Positions 20,867 to 33,963 of a stretch of 64,000 nt of DNA are shown piece by piece. Source of the DNA: Aulostomus chinensis (taxonomy: Eukaryota; Chordata; Actinopteri; Syngnathiformes; Aulostomidae); the NCBI GenBank assembly GCA_037954235.1, contig JBBMOA010000017.1:1911001-1975000 (forward strand), given 5' to 3'. The position numbers were made by a program, and so were the translations under genes. Each line of letters starts with the position of its first letter. Positions within the stretch are counted from its first letter, which is position 1. The notes under the pieces were generated by a model, which was given only the letters and a program-made list of their open reading frames with translations, did no database searches and was not told where the DNA came from.

Positions 20867-20874
20867 GTTTTTAT

Positions 20875-23800
20875 GATATACATCGTATTTTAACATTTCC
20901 AAACAGCTCCTTACAGCCTGGAAAACAAATCCCCAGGACACTGCATGGACATCAGCGTAAGTAGAGCTTCACCGTCTGCAGAGGAGTTCACATCCTTGCT
21001 GTGTCCTCCTCCTCTTCTGCGTCCTACTCCTCCTCCTCTGGGTCTTCCTCCTCCTCCTCTGGGTCCTCCTCCTCCTCTCCTGGGTCCTCCTCCTCCTCTC
21101 CTCTGTCTTTTACTGTGTCCTCCCCGGGTCACTACATGGACATCAGCTGTGAGTGAAGCTCTGGGTGGTGACCCCAACCACAAGAGGAGCAAGACTCCTG
21201 CTGGGGTGAAGAGAGGGGTCAAGTTGTCTCCGCCTAATTCCAGATGTTGCCATTAAGCCAGAAGATGAAGACATAAATGTGGGACCAAAGCATGAGGAGC
21301 GACTCAAGGGAGGTTGAGTTGTCCAACCACCTACTGAGGACTCATGAGGAGCAGGAGGAGGAGCACCAACATGTCAGAGAAGACAAAGTCAACTTGGTCA
21401 CATCTCTGCCTGTGCTGGTGGAGGACGGTCCTCCCCAGCTGCTACACTCCAGCACCCTGATGGGTGGAGGGTCTGCAGAGAGCCGTACACCAGCATCTCT
21501 GCTGGGCTGAGGAAGAGTTCCTCTCTACAGACACGGTCCTGGAGGACCAGCAGAGGGACCCTGTTAGTGTTTTTCTTCAAGGGTGGAGCTAATGTGTGTG
21601 TGTGAGTGTGTAATATCTAACTAAGAGCTAACTAATCTAACTCTAAAACTGCTGGGTCGTGTGATGTTGATGAATGTGATTGAGAATTTATCAATTATTG
21701 CACAATGATTTGATTGGAAAAATTCTGCTGACTCATCTGAGTCTGCACCGGTGATAATTCCGTCTTTGTTGAGTGCGGCTCTGCTCCTCCTCTCTCAGGT
21801 CCCATCGTCCGACGGTTTGGTGACTAATTGTGTCTCCACTGTTATTACAGTCCACCAGAGCGATTTCTTCATTCCACAACTGCTGCTCTGTCCCACCCAT
21901 ATTTACATCTCTGACTGTGTCACTTCCTCTCAGGCATGATAATTACACAGGGCTCAAACAGAAATAAAGAGCCGAACACAAAGCTTTGTTGTTGTGTCTC
22001 CCCTCAGTCTGCAGCAGGTATATTTTCGGGAACCGTTGCGGTTTTGCCGGGGAGAGAACCCTGCCCTCGTCTACGGCTGTTTGCAGAGGTTGTGCTTTCA
22101 CTGTATGCAGGATGCAAAAATAGCAGCTCGGGCTCCCTGTGGTATAAACACCGGAAAATGTTCTGGCTGCGCTGCCCATGAAGGAAGCAGAGATCCAGGA
22201 GGGAAAAACCAAAGAAGACACCGAGGTGCGTGAACAGAAATAATAATGTGGCTGACTCAGGAACGTTCAACTCTGAAAGAGCACGACGCAGGCGACTGGT
22301 GAAAGATGAAGTGACTCGATACATAAAGCAGTAAATAAAAAGGAAATTCCAGAACCCACATCAGCTATGAAAGCAGGAGCGACTGGTGACATTGCTGAGG
22401 TGCTGATGCAGTCATGGACGCGTCTGGTGCTTCGTGTCGGTGTGGACGTTTACTCGGGCCTCACGGTTCCCGGCCAAACTTAGAGAGCAGCCGTCAGCAG
22501 GACCGCTGATGCGGAACACACATCTGAACCCTGCAGCTTCACCTAAAAGTCCCCAAGCGTGCGCATTAAACGCAGCGCCAGTTAAACATCATCATCATAG
22601 GCCGAGCGAACGGGGACGTTCTCGCTAGCTCCCGTCCCTGTGGACGGCACAAACGGAAGAGAGCCGTTGTTCTGCATCTAAAATGTGATGAAGTACTTGG
22701 AGATGAACTGGTGTCAACGAATGTGATCAGCAAATTCATTTGAAAGCAAAAGTGAAATCAAACAGACGTTCTATTGAGAGTAAAATGTGTTTGACGTAAA
22801 AACAAGTTGATATTCTTTTGTCAAACCTCAGAGTTTCTAAAATGTGTTTTCCAATCAAAAGCACGTTGGCAAAACCCTCCATTTTGTGAGAATCCCAAAC
22901 CAATGGTTCCCATGGGTGGGAGTCATGCACCCTGAGTGTCAGGTACCGCCCGTGACCTGGCTGCTCATCGCGGTGTCCGAAGGTTTGGATTCATACTCCT
23001 ACATTTTGAACTCAATATGGGTTTGACTTTCAATAAATTATCTTTCTTTGAGGAAGTTGTCTGTCGTTCTGATCTCAGATCAGTTATTTGACGTCGATGC
23101 GCTGTTTGTATCTTACAGAATAAATTTGTCCAATTGTGAGGAGGTCTAAGAAGAAGAGCTGAAGGTGATTTAACCTCACATCCCCCACTGATGATTTAGA
23201 GGCGGACGCCATGACAGCTAGAACCGCGTGTCCAGCCGTCAAAGCTTCGATCGTATCTGCAGCTCTTGAAGAACAGAGGCAGATTACAGCTGGGGTCAGG
23301 GTCCAGGTCAGGGTCAGGGTCCAGGTCTGGGTCCAGGGCCACAGGTCAGCAGATACCTGAAGGGTGCATCTCCCAGTTGGGGGGCTGTTTAGTGACAAGC
23401 TGCAAGAACCAGATGATTTTGGTACTTTGTTGCTGTAGAACTGAACGTCAGAGTGGGTACTGGTCTCACAGCACCGGAGAGACGGTTCTACTCTGCCAGT
23501 AGGGGAAATTTGGTGGGAAAATATTTGAGGGAAATCAATACGAACTGGAGGAGCCGACCTTTCAGCAGCAGTTCATGCGTTCATGTCTTGAACAAAGTTC
23601 GATGTGGTGCCAAAGCTTCCCTCTAACCACAAGTTGCTGTGGACTGAAGCCTGAAACGTCACATTTTAGCTTCTGGAAGAAAGAGGGACTGAAGCAGTGC
23701 GTCCCAGACTCAACGTCTCAGGCGGCGTCCGAAGGTGGATGAGATCTGCGATATGATGTGAGTTCACATTTCTACCTGCCAAGAAACCTTGGTCAGAAAA

Positions 23801-25533
23801 GCCCAGCGATGCTCCTGTTCCCTGTTCTGCTTCTCAACGGGTGTAGCAGATGTGCTGCATGTGGCCTCTGCTTTGTTCACTTTTGATGAAATAGCAGCAG
23901 CACAACTGGGCTAACCTGGCTGGAACGTTGCCTTCACTGCACGTCTGTATACGCTGACACGTCTGATGAAGAGAGTTGGCCAGCAAACTGCCATCTCGCA
24001 TTTATGGTTTGTGAGCTCCAGGAAATGTCATTTACTTGAGAACTTGCTAGCTTAACGGAGGCGTTCTGCTTTGCAAGTCTCAGCGTGTGCCAGTTCTATC
24101 TATAACCACACTGACGCGTTAAATCGGAGTTAACCTGAATGCCCCTTACAGGTGTGCGGCTGATGTCAGCTGCTGTCGCCAGGGTGTCGGGCAGGCAGGT
24201 GCTGCTGCTGACTGCTCCTGACAGAGTACCTGATGTCCCGAGAAAGAGCTGACATGCTTCTGCTCGCCACTGAGGCCAGGCAGCTCCCATCAACACCTCT
24301 CCTCCCAGCACGCTTCCTGCACAGTTTCTGCCATAAAACTTTGCTTCCTGTTTATAAGTGAGACAAAGTGTCAGGAAAGCATCTGCTAGCAGGATCATGA
24401 CACCGGAGTTTCTCTGGAGGGCCGCAGCTGTTGGGGAGGAGGTGGAGAGTCGCCTATTTCTGTACAGCGTGGTAGCGAGAGAATGCCTCCATCACCGTGA
24501 GGTAATTACAAGGTTTACATGACAGGAGGACAATTAAGAGTCGGAGCCCTGATAATTCCAGGTTGCTGGTGTTTGTCAGCGTGTGTTTTAGAGGAGGGCT
24601 GAGGAGTAATAGATGGGTTGCTGTGAGTCCTTGGATGCCGTCAAGAGGAACCGGCGTGTGCATCTTCTTCTCTTAGTCGTATCATCCACAGAAGAGAGGT
24701 AGCTGATCTGAGATCAAATTTCAAACTTGAGGCGTGCAGGCGTGGAGAGGATGTGACTGCCGGTTTGGTTCAGAGACACAGGCCCTGGATCAGTACATCA
24801 CCTAGCACTGATCCAGTTCCATCATGTCCCTGACACGGTGGAACAGAACACAACGCAGCACAAAGTTCCACATTTCAAGCTGTGGAACGCAAGGCAAGGT
24901 AACACAATGACATGCAACGTGTACTGTGTAACGTAATGTGTGTTGAAATGCGACGTAGCAAACAGCAGCGAATGAAACAGTAGAACCCAACACAGAGGGC
25001 AGCGCGACGCTCAGATCAGCAGGACAGGGTCGAGGCCATGATGCTCCAAGCGCCTCCTCAAGGTTGTGGATGAGAGAAACAACAGGATCGAATGCTCTGC
25101 TAAAACTGGAGACGTTTTTCAACCCAGGGTTTGTGCGCGTGATTTCTGTTTTTCACGTAACACAACAAGTTCCAACCCTTGGGGTGAAATGTGCGCCACC
25201 TCCGCCTGTCAGGGAGTCCCGGTGTCATGATGGTTGGGGCGCTCATCAGCTGCTGGTTGGACTTCAGAGGATGAACTCCGTTCACCTCCGTGATGAACTT
25301 GCAAGAGGCTGCACCCACGTTTCTGTGCTCAGCTCGCGTGGCTGTGGCGAGCAGCCTGTGGTCAGCTGATGAATATTAACATTCACTCGTGATGGCCTCT
25401 GACATGCTCGTCACGTCCACCCTTCGCACGCAGCTTCAACCCCGTAGACGTGCTACATCCTAAATCTCTGGAGCACAGAGGAGACTGAACGTGTATCAGC
25501 ATCGTTGATGTTCAGAGTTACGACGGCTGAACA
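20875..25533. other. Non-coding stretch with short simple repeats
   Basis: Includes the CCT-rich repeat at 21005-21115 and a short GGGTCAGGGTCCA-type repeat at 23293-23340. A plus-strand frame at 21277-21510 is open but shows no recognisable domain. A segment around 24480-24620 is dense in homeodomain-type core sites. No gene can be supported. Confidence 0.5.
21005..21115. repeat. CCT-rich degenerate minisatellite
   Basis: Repeated CCTCCTCCTCCTCTGGGT-type units of about 20-24 bp, imperfect. A strong pyrimidine/purine strand asymmetry is visible. Confidence 0.8.
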
Positions 25534-25937
25534 GGTTAGGGCTAGGGTTTGGGTTGGGGTTGGGGTTAGGGTTAGCATTAGGGTTGGGGTTAGGGCTAGG
25601 GTTAGGGTTGGGGCTAGGGCTAGGATTAGGGCGAGGGTTAGGGTTGGGGTTAGGGCTAGGGTTAGGGCTAGGGCTACGGTTGGGGTTAGGGTTAGGGTTA
25701 GGGTTAGGGTTGGGCTAGGGTTAGGGTTGGGGTTAGGGCTAGGGTTAGGGTTAGGGTTGGGCTAGGGTTAGGGCTAGGGCTAGGGTTAGGGTTAGGGCTA
25801 GGGTTAGGGTTAGGGCTAGGGTTAGGGTTAGGGCTAGGGTTAGGGTTAGGGCTAGGGTTAGGGCTAGGGTTAGGGTTAGGGCTAGGGTTAGGGTTAGGGT
25901 TAGGGTTAGGGTTAGGGTTAGGGTTCGGGTTAGGTTT
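25534..25937 (+). repeat. Interstitial telomere-like repeat block (TTAGGG variants)
   Basis: About 404 bp of hexamers GGGTTA, GGGCTA and GGGTTG in one orientation. The part near 25785-25885 is organised as an 18-bp unit GGGTTAGGGTTAGGGCTA repeated several times. Vertebrate telomeres are TTAGGG, so this is an interstitial telomeric sequence with variant hexamers. All three frames on both strands stay open because six is divisible by three; the RVRVGV, LTLTLA and NPNPSP frames are artefacts. Confidence 0.95.
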
Positions 25938-28524
25938 AGCACAGCTATACATGATCAATGATAGCTCACGGGCCAAAGCTGAACACTGAATTTTTTTCAG
26001 TCAGTTTCACCGTTTTAATGATTTCAGCATTGGAACCTTTAAGCTTTTCCATTTATCCTGCAGCAGCATTGCAGCGTTGTGACGCCACTGCTGTGTTTGC
26101 AGCTCGTTTGGTTTCTGCTGGCCTCCCAACCGTCCCTCCGGACTCGTCAGACACGCCCCTACAAATTTATCAGCCGAAAACCATCCAAAGGCTGATTATG
26201 TGTCATGGGCCCTTGATACGTTCAGCAGTTACAGCAGACTCACTCTTGTTGTCTTCACATCCGTGTTTCTGTCGTTCCTCTGGTGTTCAGCCTAAAGACA
26301 CTTCCCTGTTTAAATGTCTTTATGAGGGTTTTTTTTTTGCTCCAGCGGGAACAAAATCAGACAACATCAAGATAAAAGTGTCTCAAATTCATCAATAACC
26401 GCACCAAACGAGGGGGGCGATTGACGACCCTCCGCTGTCATGAAGTCAGGTTCATCCGGTTTCTCTTTCAAGGCGTCACCTTGCGAGTTTTGAACAGAGA
26501 CTTTTTCTTTCTTCTCGGCTGCTGCGCTGCTTCAAGGCGCACTGAGATCCATGAAACGAGACACCAACATGTCGTCTGGACCACTGACACGGACTCAACG
26601 CGCAGCACATCAAACGGGTCACGTTTCCACGCTCTCCTCTTTCAGTTCAACCAGTGCTTTTTTTCAAAAATATCAAGACTTTGTCCATAATATCAGAGAA
26701 CTGTATTAAAAAAGGTGAAAAACGGATTTTTCAATCCACAAAAGAATTTTCACAGTTATATTTTAAGCGCACAGCAAACCACAAAAGTAACAGCTTCACT
26801 GCAAATTCAAGAAGAAATTTGCTTGAAATGTTTTTTCTTGTGATATCAGTGATGCAAGGCAATGGAACGTCACTGGTTGAACTGGTTCCAGAGCTGGGAT
26901 TTCCCTCTCAGGTGCTGTTACGTGATAATTCAGCGTTCCCAAATAAAGCGAAGACAAACAAGCAAAGTCTCCTGCTCTCGTCGACGTCTCAGTTCTCTTT
27001 GTGACGGTCCGACTGACTGACAAGGCAAAGATTTAGTGAAGATATTTAGTAGCGTTGTGACAGTCACTCCTTCTCCCAGCACCACAACAAACTCCTTAAA
27101 CTTGTTAAACTCCTCTCGGCATTTTCAAGTATTTCTGTGTTTACAGAAGGATGGACGCCTTCCCCCAACGGGAAAACATCACAGGTGCCTGAAGTCCTGA
27201 ACCCTGGGGGCAAGGAACTGGTCTGGACTGTGACATTCCTCCTGCAGCATGTGGAAGATTCATCTCCCTGAGCCAAACGGGCTGGCCTCCAGCCGTCTGA
27301 CACCGCCATCGGCCCCATGGTGGCGGGTGAGAGGTCACGTGGCAGGCAGCTGGAGTCAGGAGGGGTCACGCCGCTATGATTGAAGCTCGTCTCTTCCAAG
27401 AATTTCCTCCTGTCTGAAGAAAATAGCAAATTATTCCATGTCTGTGATTGTGTGTGTGTGTGCGTGTGTGTGCATGCGTGTGTGTGTGTGTGTGTGTGTG
27501 TTAAAGTTTGGATGAACTGCTGAAGCAGGGTCAGTGGTTAGCATTAGCAACTGTCCGTATACAAACATGAGACATACTTGACTCATGAACAGTGAGGAGC
27601 AAGTTCATCTGAAAATCGAATTACTGATGACTCCTTGAAAAGTAATCAAATAAATGTACACAGTGCTTGATTTCAAAAGTAATTAGTTAGATTAGTAGTA
27701 AAATTACTAGTAATTACTACTACTACATATATTACTAGTTTGGGTGAGTCAGCAGTGGAAATGCAGAGCGTCTCTTCAGGACTCCGCCTCCCGGTGACGA
27801 GCCTCATCAGACCTCCTGGGCTCATGGCTGGTGTTGGACGGAGGAGTCCAGCAGGGGGACGTCCACTGGCTCTGGACCTGACAGTAGAGGGGGCGTGGCT
27901 CTCTGCGCCCGCTATTTTCTCTGTTCTGTCTCTGCTGTCCTTCCAGTGGATGCAGCAAACTGGATGTGGAGTTTTTAGAATTTTTAGTTTTACAACAGAC
28001 GAGAGGGTTCCAGTCTTTGGTTGAGACGAACTCAAAATACTGACCGTTTTCCAGCTGATGATGGCGTGTTTCCCTCCATCTTGGTTTTTATGCTAGTAGG
28101 TGTCAGAGTCGCACTCGTGACATCATCTACTTGAGACTCCCAAGATAAAAGAGCTTCTCTTCTCACTGTGAAAACACTGTCAGCTATGGTGGCGCGTGGC
28201 AGTAACCTATCGATGCTTGCAGTCCCTGGGATTTAATTCCTGGTTAGAGATTAAAATGCATTAAAATAACTGTTAATGAAAAACCAATCAGGTGACAATA
28301 ATCCATGACGAAGTTAGTCAGTAACGAGTTACTGGCCTACACTTCTCATGAAGACTGCGGTTTCTAACAGGCGGCTGAACAAGAAGAAAAGCTTCTGACG
28401 AAAACTTCAAAGCAAAAACCTGTAAGCAAAACGTCCTCCGAGAAAGAGTCCAACCCCCACGCAACAACACCTGCCGACACACCTGACGTTCGCCAGAAAA
28501 GAAGATGTTTACACCAGGGACTGA
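25938..28524. other. Non-coding stretch
   Basis: No supportable gene. It holds a GT microsatellite (27448-27501). Sequence such as AAGTAATTAGTTAGATTAG (27680s) and AGTAACGAGTTACTGG (28320s) resembles the ends of a common teleost repeat whose termini contain AGTAA/TTACT. If so, an old element may span about 27600-28345, but this is weak. Confidence 0.4.
27448..27501. repeat. (GT)n microsatellite, interrupted
   Basis: About 54 bp of GT with GC and CATG interruptions. Confidence 0.95.
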
Positions 28525-28640
28525 TGGACTCCTTGCCAGGTCCCAAGCTGATCACCAGCAGCTCAGTGTCCTGCTCAAGGCCACTGTCCCGGTGCGACAT
28601 CGAACCAGCAACCCTTCAACTACTGAGGCCCTCAATTAGT
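28525..28640 (-). mobile_element. SINE family B fragment
   Basis: The plus strand reads TGTCCTGCTCAAGGCCACTG, then CGACATCGAACCAGCAACCC, then CTACTGAGGCCCTCA. The same order is present in the fuller copy at 61783-62052. On the minus strand this gives a tRNA-like head with a B-box of the GGTTCGATnnC kind. Only the head-proximal part survives. Confidence 0.55.
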
Positions 28641-31600
28641 TTAGGCTCAAAAGTTCATTTTCTCTGTCACTACGAGAGTTGAGTGGTGTTTGATTTCCTC
28701 AGTTTGACTGAAATATTTTGTTTTGGTTGTCTTGTCAGCAGAGATTCTATCATAAAAATAAAATATCTGGAAGCCTCAACACAGTACACACCTCGACACA
28801 CACGCGCTGTCAGACGTTCCAACTCACACATTCACACATCCAGACACTTTCATGCAGTCAGATGTTCAAAAAAACCTTCAAAACCAAAAAAACACATGTT
28901 GTACTTCTCCCAGTCCACATCTGTACTACACACAGTACACATGGCTGTACTGTCATGTCCTGTCCCAGTGACTGGGTGAGTTCTTCTACCGGGCAAATGA
29001 GGATGGGACTGTGAACGAATGAACCTCATCGACCATCATGTGAACATCAGCCCCCTCCTGTCCAGCTGTTCTCCTCTTTAACATCCCTGAAACTCAAATT
29101 CCTACGCTTTCAACGCCACGTGAAGATGAACTTCTCGCCCCTCAAAGATCAAGCTGCTGCTCAGCGCTGGCACTCACAGAGCCGATTACCTCGCTCTGAT
29201 TTCACGCTCTCTATGGAGATACATTCCTCCATGTCAGCGTGGATCCAGCCTCCACATGCCGGACAGGCCTTAACCTGTTCACAGCTCCCCTGACATCCTG
29301 CCGCCACGCTCGACCCCGATCACTCACCTGCGCTGTCTTCACCGGTCACGCCGGACTGGCTTGGCTCAGCACGAGAAATAAATCACCAAACACATAAAAC
29401 CTCTTTTGTGACGTGATCCTTCATCTTTTCTTCTTTTTTCAAACGCTTGTGAAGAAGTGCTGGTGAACCCCCAGGCGTATTTACAGGAGTCTCACTTGTA
29501 TAAGTCGAAACGCCACGGAAACAAAAGCCTCCTCCTGCTGTGATTCAGTAAAAGTTGCCAACATGTACGGACGTGTCGAGCAAACAGGTTAAACAGAGCC
29601 AGACAGGAGGCCAGAACCCCAGTCCTGCTGGAGGCCATTTGCCCCGGTTGAAGCTCTTCCATTATGGCTGTGGGCCTGTGGCGCTGGACGGCAAACATCA
29701 AGTGATGTAAACTGAAGAGGAAACCAGTACGTTGCTCTAGGCAAACATGTATGTATGTCAGGATCTCTGTCCTGAAAAACTTGGTAGGCCAGTTGTTTTT
29801 ATACCTGATCCGACATTTCAGGCTGTAATTTCTGAATGACCGCGGATCCCTGGACGATGATACTCCTGTGCTGCTAGTAATGTCTGACTATGCTGCCGCG
29901 CCCTTCTGATGGAGGCTCTGGAGGAGACATGGAAACACACAAAAGGAGAGAAACCCCATAGCAACCGTCTGCCTCCTTGAAATCTGACACAGACTTTGAC
30001 CTTTGACCTCCAGGTCAAGACAAAGTGGACTTTTTTCCAAAGGGATCATCAATGATCAGCTTCTGGTTAATTGTGAATGAAAAAGTTTACATAATTTTAA
30101 CTGGCCCGTAAATCCTTACAGGAAAACTCCAACTTTTACATCACTGTCAGTTTTGTTGAGTCAGCGTGAGGACATTAACAGTAAAAAAAAAAGAAAGAAG
30201 TGTAAAGCCCTAAGTGGCTCCAGAGGGCGCTGTTATGTTTAAGAGATAAAACGTGAGTCGTCAGCTGTTCAAGCTACAAACAAAACAAAAAAACAAACAT
30301 CTAGGGGCGTGGCCTCGGAACAGAAGGATCGCACCAAAAATATGTGGCATGACCTCTTAACCCCAATATGTGGTAACGGTGGCATGTTAGTAGAACATAA
30401 ATCATGATGCTCAGTCGGCCTGGTCCAATGATGTCACTGCGATGGGTGGAGCTGACTGCTGTACCGGCCTACGCAAGGTCAGGTTGTGTTAGAGTGAAAT
30501 CGGGTCGCGACCTGCGTGTGAGGCTGATCCTCTTCTCCGCTGGAGCCGCAGCCAGCAGGACACAGCTGGAGCTCTGCTCTAACGTAGGAACCAGATCTTA
30601 GCAAGGCAGAAAATCCCATAAAAAGAGATTCTACATCTGGCTGTTGATGAGTTGCACTACTTTAATGAACTTTTTATGAACATTAAACTTAAAACGAATA
30701 GTTTGAGTTTGTCATCAAAACCATATTTTACAATCTCAGGGACAGAAGGTTTTGGAAGTCCATGATTGTTTGATTTGAGTACATCAGCCAAGCAAAAACG
30801 AGTGAAAACCCTAAACTGAGCTCCAACAAGAGCATTCATGAACGCAGCCCAATACGCCTCCACGCACATCAGCACTTAGATTCCTACCAGGGTGCAGAAT
30901 CGTGGATTTTACAGGCAGTTGCATTGATTTTGTTCTAAACTGACTTCCATATGGAAGCAATAATTCCAATCAGGAACTGGGACGGAGGAGTACAAATATA
31001 TCATGTGAGTAATTTGTAGCCGACATAAATCCTGTGGTGATAACGCTGGTGTTTTTATGATGTCAACATTTTGATACTGAAAGAAAATAAAATCTTTCAG
31101 ACTTGATTTTTCTCACCACTTTCCCGTGCGGCTCCCACATTAAATGACGGAGGGAAATTCCCGCTCCTGCTTCTCTTCCAAAGAGTGCAAATTTACACAC
31201 ATCGTATAGTTCGGCTATTCCCAGAGATGCAGGAATCTGGTTCCCACTGTGGGCCTTCCAGAAACTATCAAAGCCTCAGCATGCACAACAGATGCATGAG
31301 ATGTTTGGGCGCCAAATGACGCTTGTTATTTTTGTTGTTCCGTGGCTCGTACCAGCATGGTGGAATGATAATTAGGGGGATATTTGAAGATCTGTGCACA
31401 CCAGTTTGGGTTGCGCTTCATCAGAGTGCAGAGGGATTTGCGGAAGCTAATTATTTGGCATCATGTTTTGGCCTTTAGCTGATGGATGGTGACAGACACG
31501 CTGGCTGTGGTGGGCAACAAACTCATGACCTGTCTTGATGTGGGACGCTGTACAGTAATGTCCCTGTAAGCCACCCTGCCACAGCTATATGAATGAATGT

Positions 31601-32263
31601 AGGCGTTGTTATTAGTGGTCTGACTCTAACGACGAGGGAGGAACATGATGAGGACAAAGAGAGGACAGGGAGGAAACCGGGGGAGGCTTGCATTCCATTT
31701 CTGCTCTCGCTGTATTCAGCTCTGTTTGACAGAAGAAACACCAGCAAACGCTTTTCTCCCACTGCACCCAAAAGCCAACCGTCCTCTTCTCTTTCACTCT
31801 TCCTGGAAAGTTTTGACGCTACTGAGCAGTCATATGCCACCCAGATGGCTCCTCTCATGGAAACAACTAAATAATGCTCAAGTCCGATGACGTAACTCCG
31901 GTAAACAGCACCCACTCTGGCCACATGTGGTAAGTACAGGATGACGCATGGAATTTTCCAACATTTCTCGAGTTTGTCTCCATATTTTGATGACAGTAAC
32001 GTTCTCTGAACCTAGACAGGTTGGTCATGGTCACTGTTGCGTTTACATAGGAGCTCACGCGTAGAGTAGCGCTAGCAGGCTAAACTTCACTGACTAACAC
32101 AAAACATTAAACCATCAAGACAGTTTTTAATTTAAAAGAAAACCCGCTTGGAAATGATGTCACCAGACGTTCAACTATGTCTTAATGTAACGCCACATCC
32201 ATGTTACATTTTTCAGCAAAGTGGTGAAAAGGCCTGCTGGTACGAGAGCATGACAGCATCGCT
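28641..32263. other. Non-coding stretch
   Basis: No repeat or gene recognised with confidence. Open frames are short and unremarkable. The part near 31190-31480 reads like possible conserved non-coding DNA (AT-rich homeodomain-type cores GATAATTAG and CTAATTATT within otherwise balanced sequence). Confidence 0.45.
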
Positions 32264-32535
32264 CACACGGTGGCACAGTGGTCAACACTAGGGCTTCACA
32301 GTAAGGGGCTCAGTCGGGTTTGAGTCCCAGCTGGACACGGTTCTGTCTCTCTCTTCCCTCTCTTGTCTGTGTGGGTTTCCTCCAGGAGCTCCGGTTTCCC
32401 CCAACAGCAAAAACACATACGTTAGCTCAGTTCCTCCTGTCGGTGCTCCTGACCAAGGTGCTGGCAGGAGATCTGGAGTTTGGCCCCAAGTGCTGTACGC
32501 AACTTCTCGCTGTTCCATTTATGTCGTGTCAGTAA
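32264..32535 (+). mobile_element. tRNA-derived SINE related to family A
   Basis: The 5' part has an A-box-like GGTGGCACAGTGGTC (32269-32283) and a good B-box GGTTTGAGTCCC (32317-32328), spaced as in a tRNA head. It is followed by TGTGTGGGTTTCCTCCAGGA and GCTCCGGTTTCCCCC, the same body motif seen in family A relatives. The 3' half differs, ending around TGCTGTACGCAACTTCTCGC. The frames read through it are not genes. Confidence 0.7.
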
Positions 32536-33963
32536 TCCTCCGTAGAGGATGGGTCCAATCCAGAGGAAGCTGCACCATGTTCATGTGACCGTGACTCCTC
32601 AGAGGACGTCCCTTCTTCTTCCTCTTACATCAAGAAAAATAGCACATGAATTCCCTGCCTCAACAACGTCGCACATCACGCGGCGGTTTGTGCTGTTAAA
32701 ACACAAGAAAGGCGACATGATTGGGTGATAATCAGGTCCAACAAACCAGACTTTGCAGTGGGAGGCGAGTGTCCAAGTCCTGTTTGTGTCCCATTTACAA
32801 AACCACATTTCACAACGTTACCAAACCATTAGCAAGTTCCAAAACCAACCAGAACCTACTCATGTTGACACACCATCAATTTCATGTTAGGAAGCTGCTG
32901 TCTGTAAATAACCATCAAATAAAGCTGGTGTTAGCTTTGCAACACGAGTCTTTGTGTCTCCAACAGGAAATGTTCTTAACTGACTTTCTGCTGACAACAT
33001 TTGTGTCTTTGTTAATAACAAACACCTTGCTGATCTGAGCAGGGTGGCACAAGTGATGGATCACTGGCTGCTTTCGCTTGCTGGGTCAGTACCAAGCTGG
33101 ATTAGCAGCTAGCATGAAGCTAGTGCTGGTCCTTCGTAACTTGTTACCGTTGAAGAGTCAGAAGCTCCAGGATCATGTGCTCAGATTCCAGCGGTGTTTA
33201 GTTGGTCATCAGACAGCAGCGGACGTTTGTGACGTTCTCTATCTACGCTGAACTACCGGGGAAATGAGGAGGGGGGATGGGCAGCACTCGCCGGGCCTTA
33301 GGAGGTCCTCGGAATGGTGACCAATCACAGTGGAGTGAGAGGCTCACACGGAGGAGGGCGAAGGGGACACTTAGGCGGGGCGTAGACAACACCAGGAAGA
33401 GAGACAGAGAGGACCGTAGACAGAAGATGGACGGATTGTCCTCTGAGGTCACTGGAGTCTAGCTGCTCCATCAGAGTCCAGAACCAGTTACAAAGATCCC
33501 AACAGGAGGAGAAGAGACCCCCTTGAAGAACACATGGTGTGTTTGACGTTGGGTAGTGAAAATATTTCCCACTTGCTAGCAACACAGTAGATTTAAACAT
33601 AAATGTATGAGGATGAATATGGTTCTCACCAATCCAGAACACAACCCACACCACCTGCAACACACTTCTCCTCCAATAAAAATACACCACCCCAACACAT
33701 CTCATCGAACCAGGATAAACATTTATGCAGAGATGTCAAGTCGAGTCAGGTTCATTAGTGTGTCACCAAACCCCAACCAAAGTTCTGTCCTGACTCTGTC
33801 CAAGTAGAGCAGGTCCAGCACCTCCCTCCTTCAATGAACCTCCACCCAACAATTCTCCATCAGCAGCACATCCTGCAACAGCAGCCACCAGAACCTTCCT
33901 TTACCAGCAGGAAGGTGGAGCAGATCCAGGATCAGTGGGGACGGAAAGAGAGCAGGAGAGCAG
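32536..33963. other. Non-coding stretch
   Basis: No gene, element or strong motif recognised. Confidence 0.45.

Noticed and set aside
20510..20941. 143-codon minus frame, also seen near 41146 and 52545
   Set aside because: The same frame appears in all three SINE copies and is a by-product of the element, with no known SINE-encoded protein.
25505..25976. Arg/Val, Leu/Thr and Asn/Pro repeat proteins
   Set aside because: They are translations of TTAGGG-type hexamers. Period six keeps every frame open.
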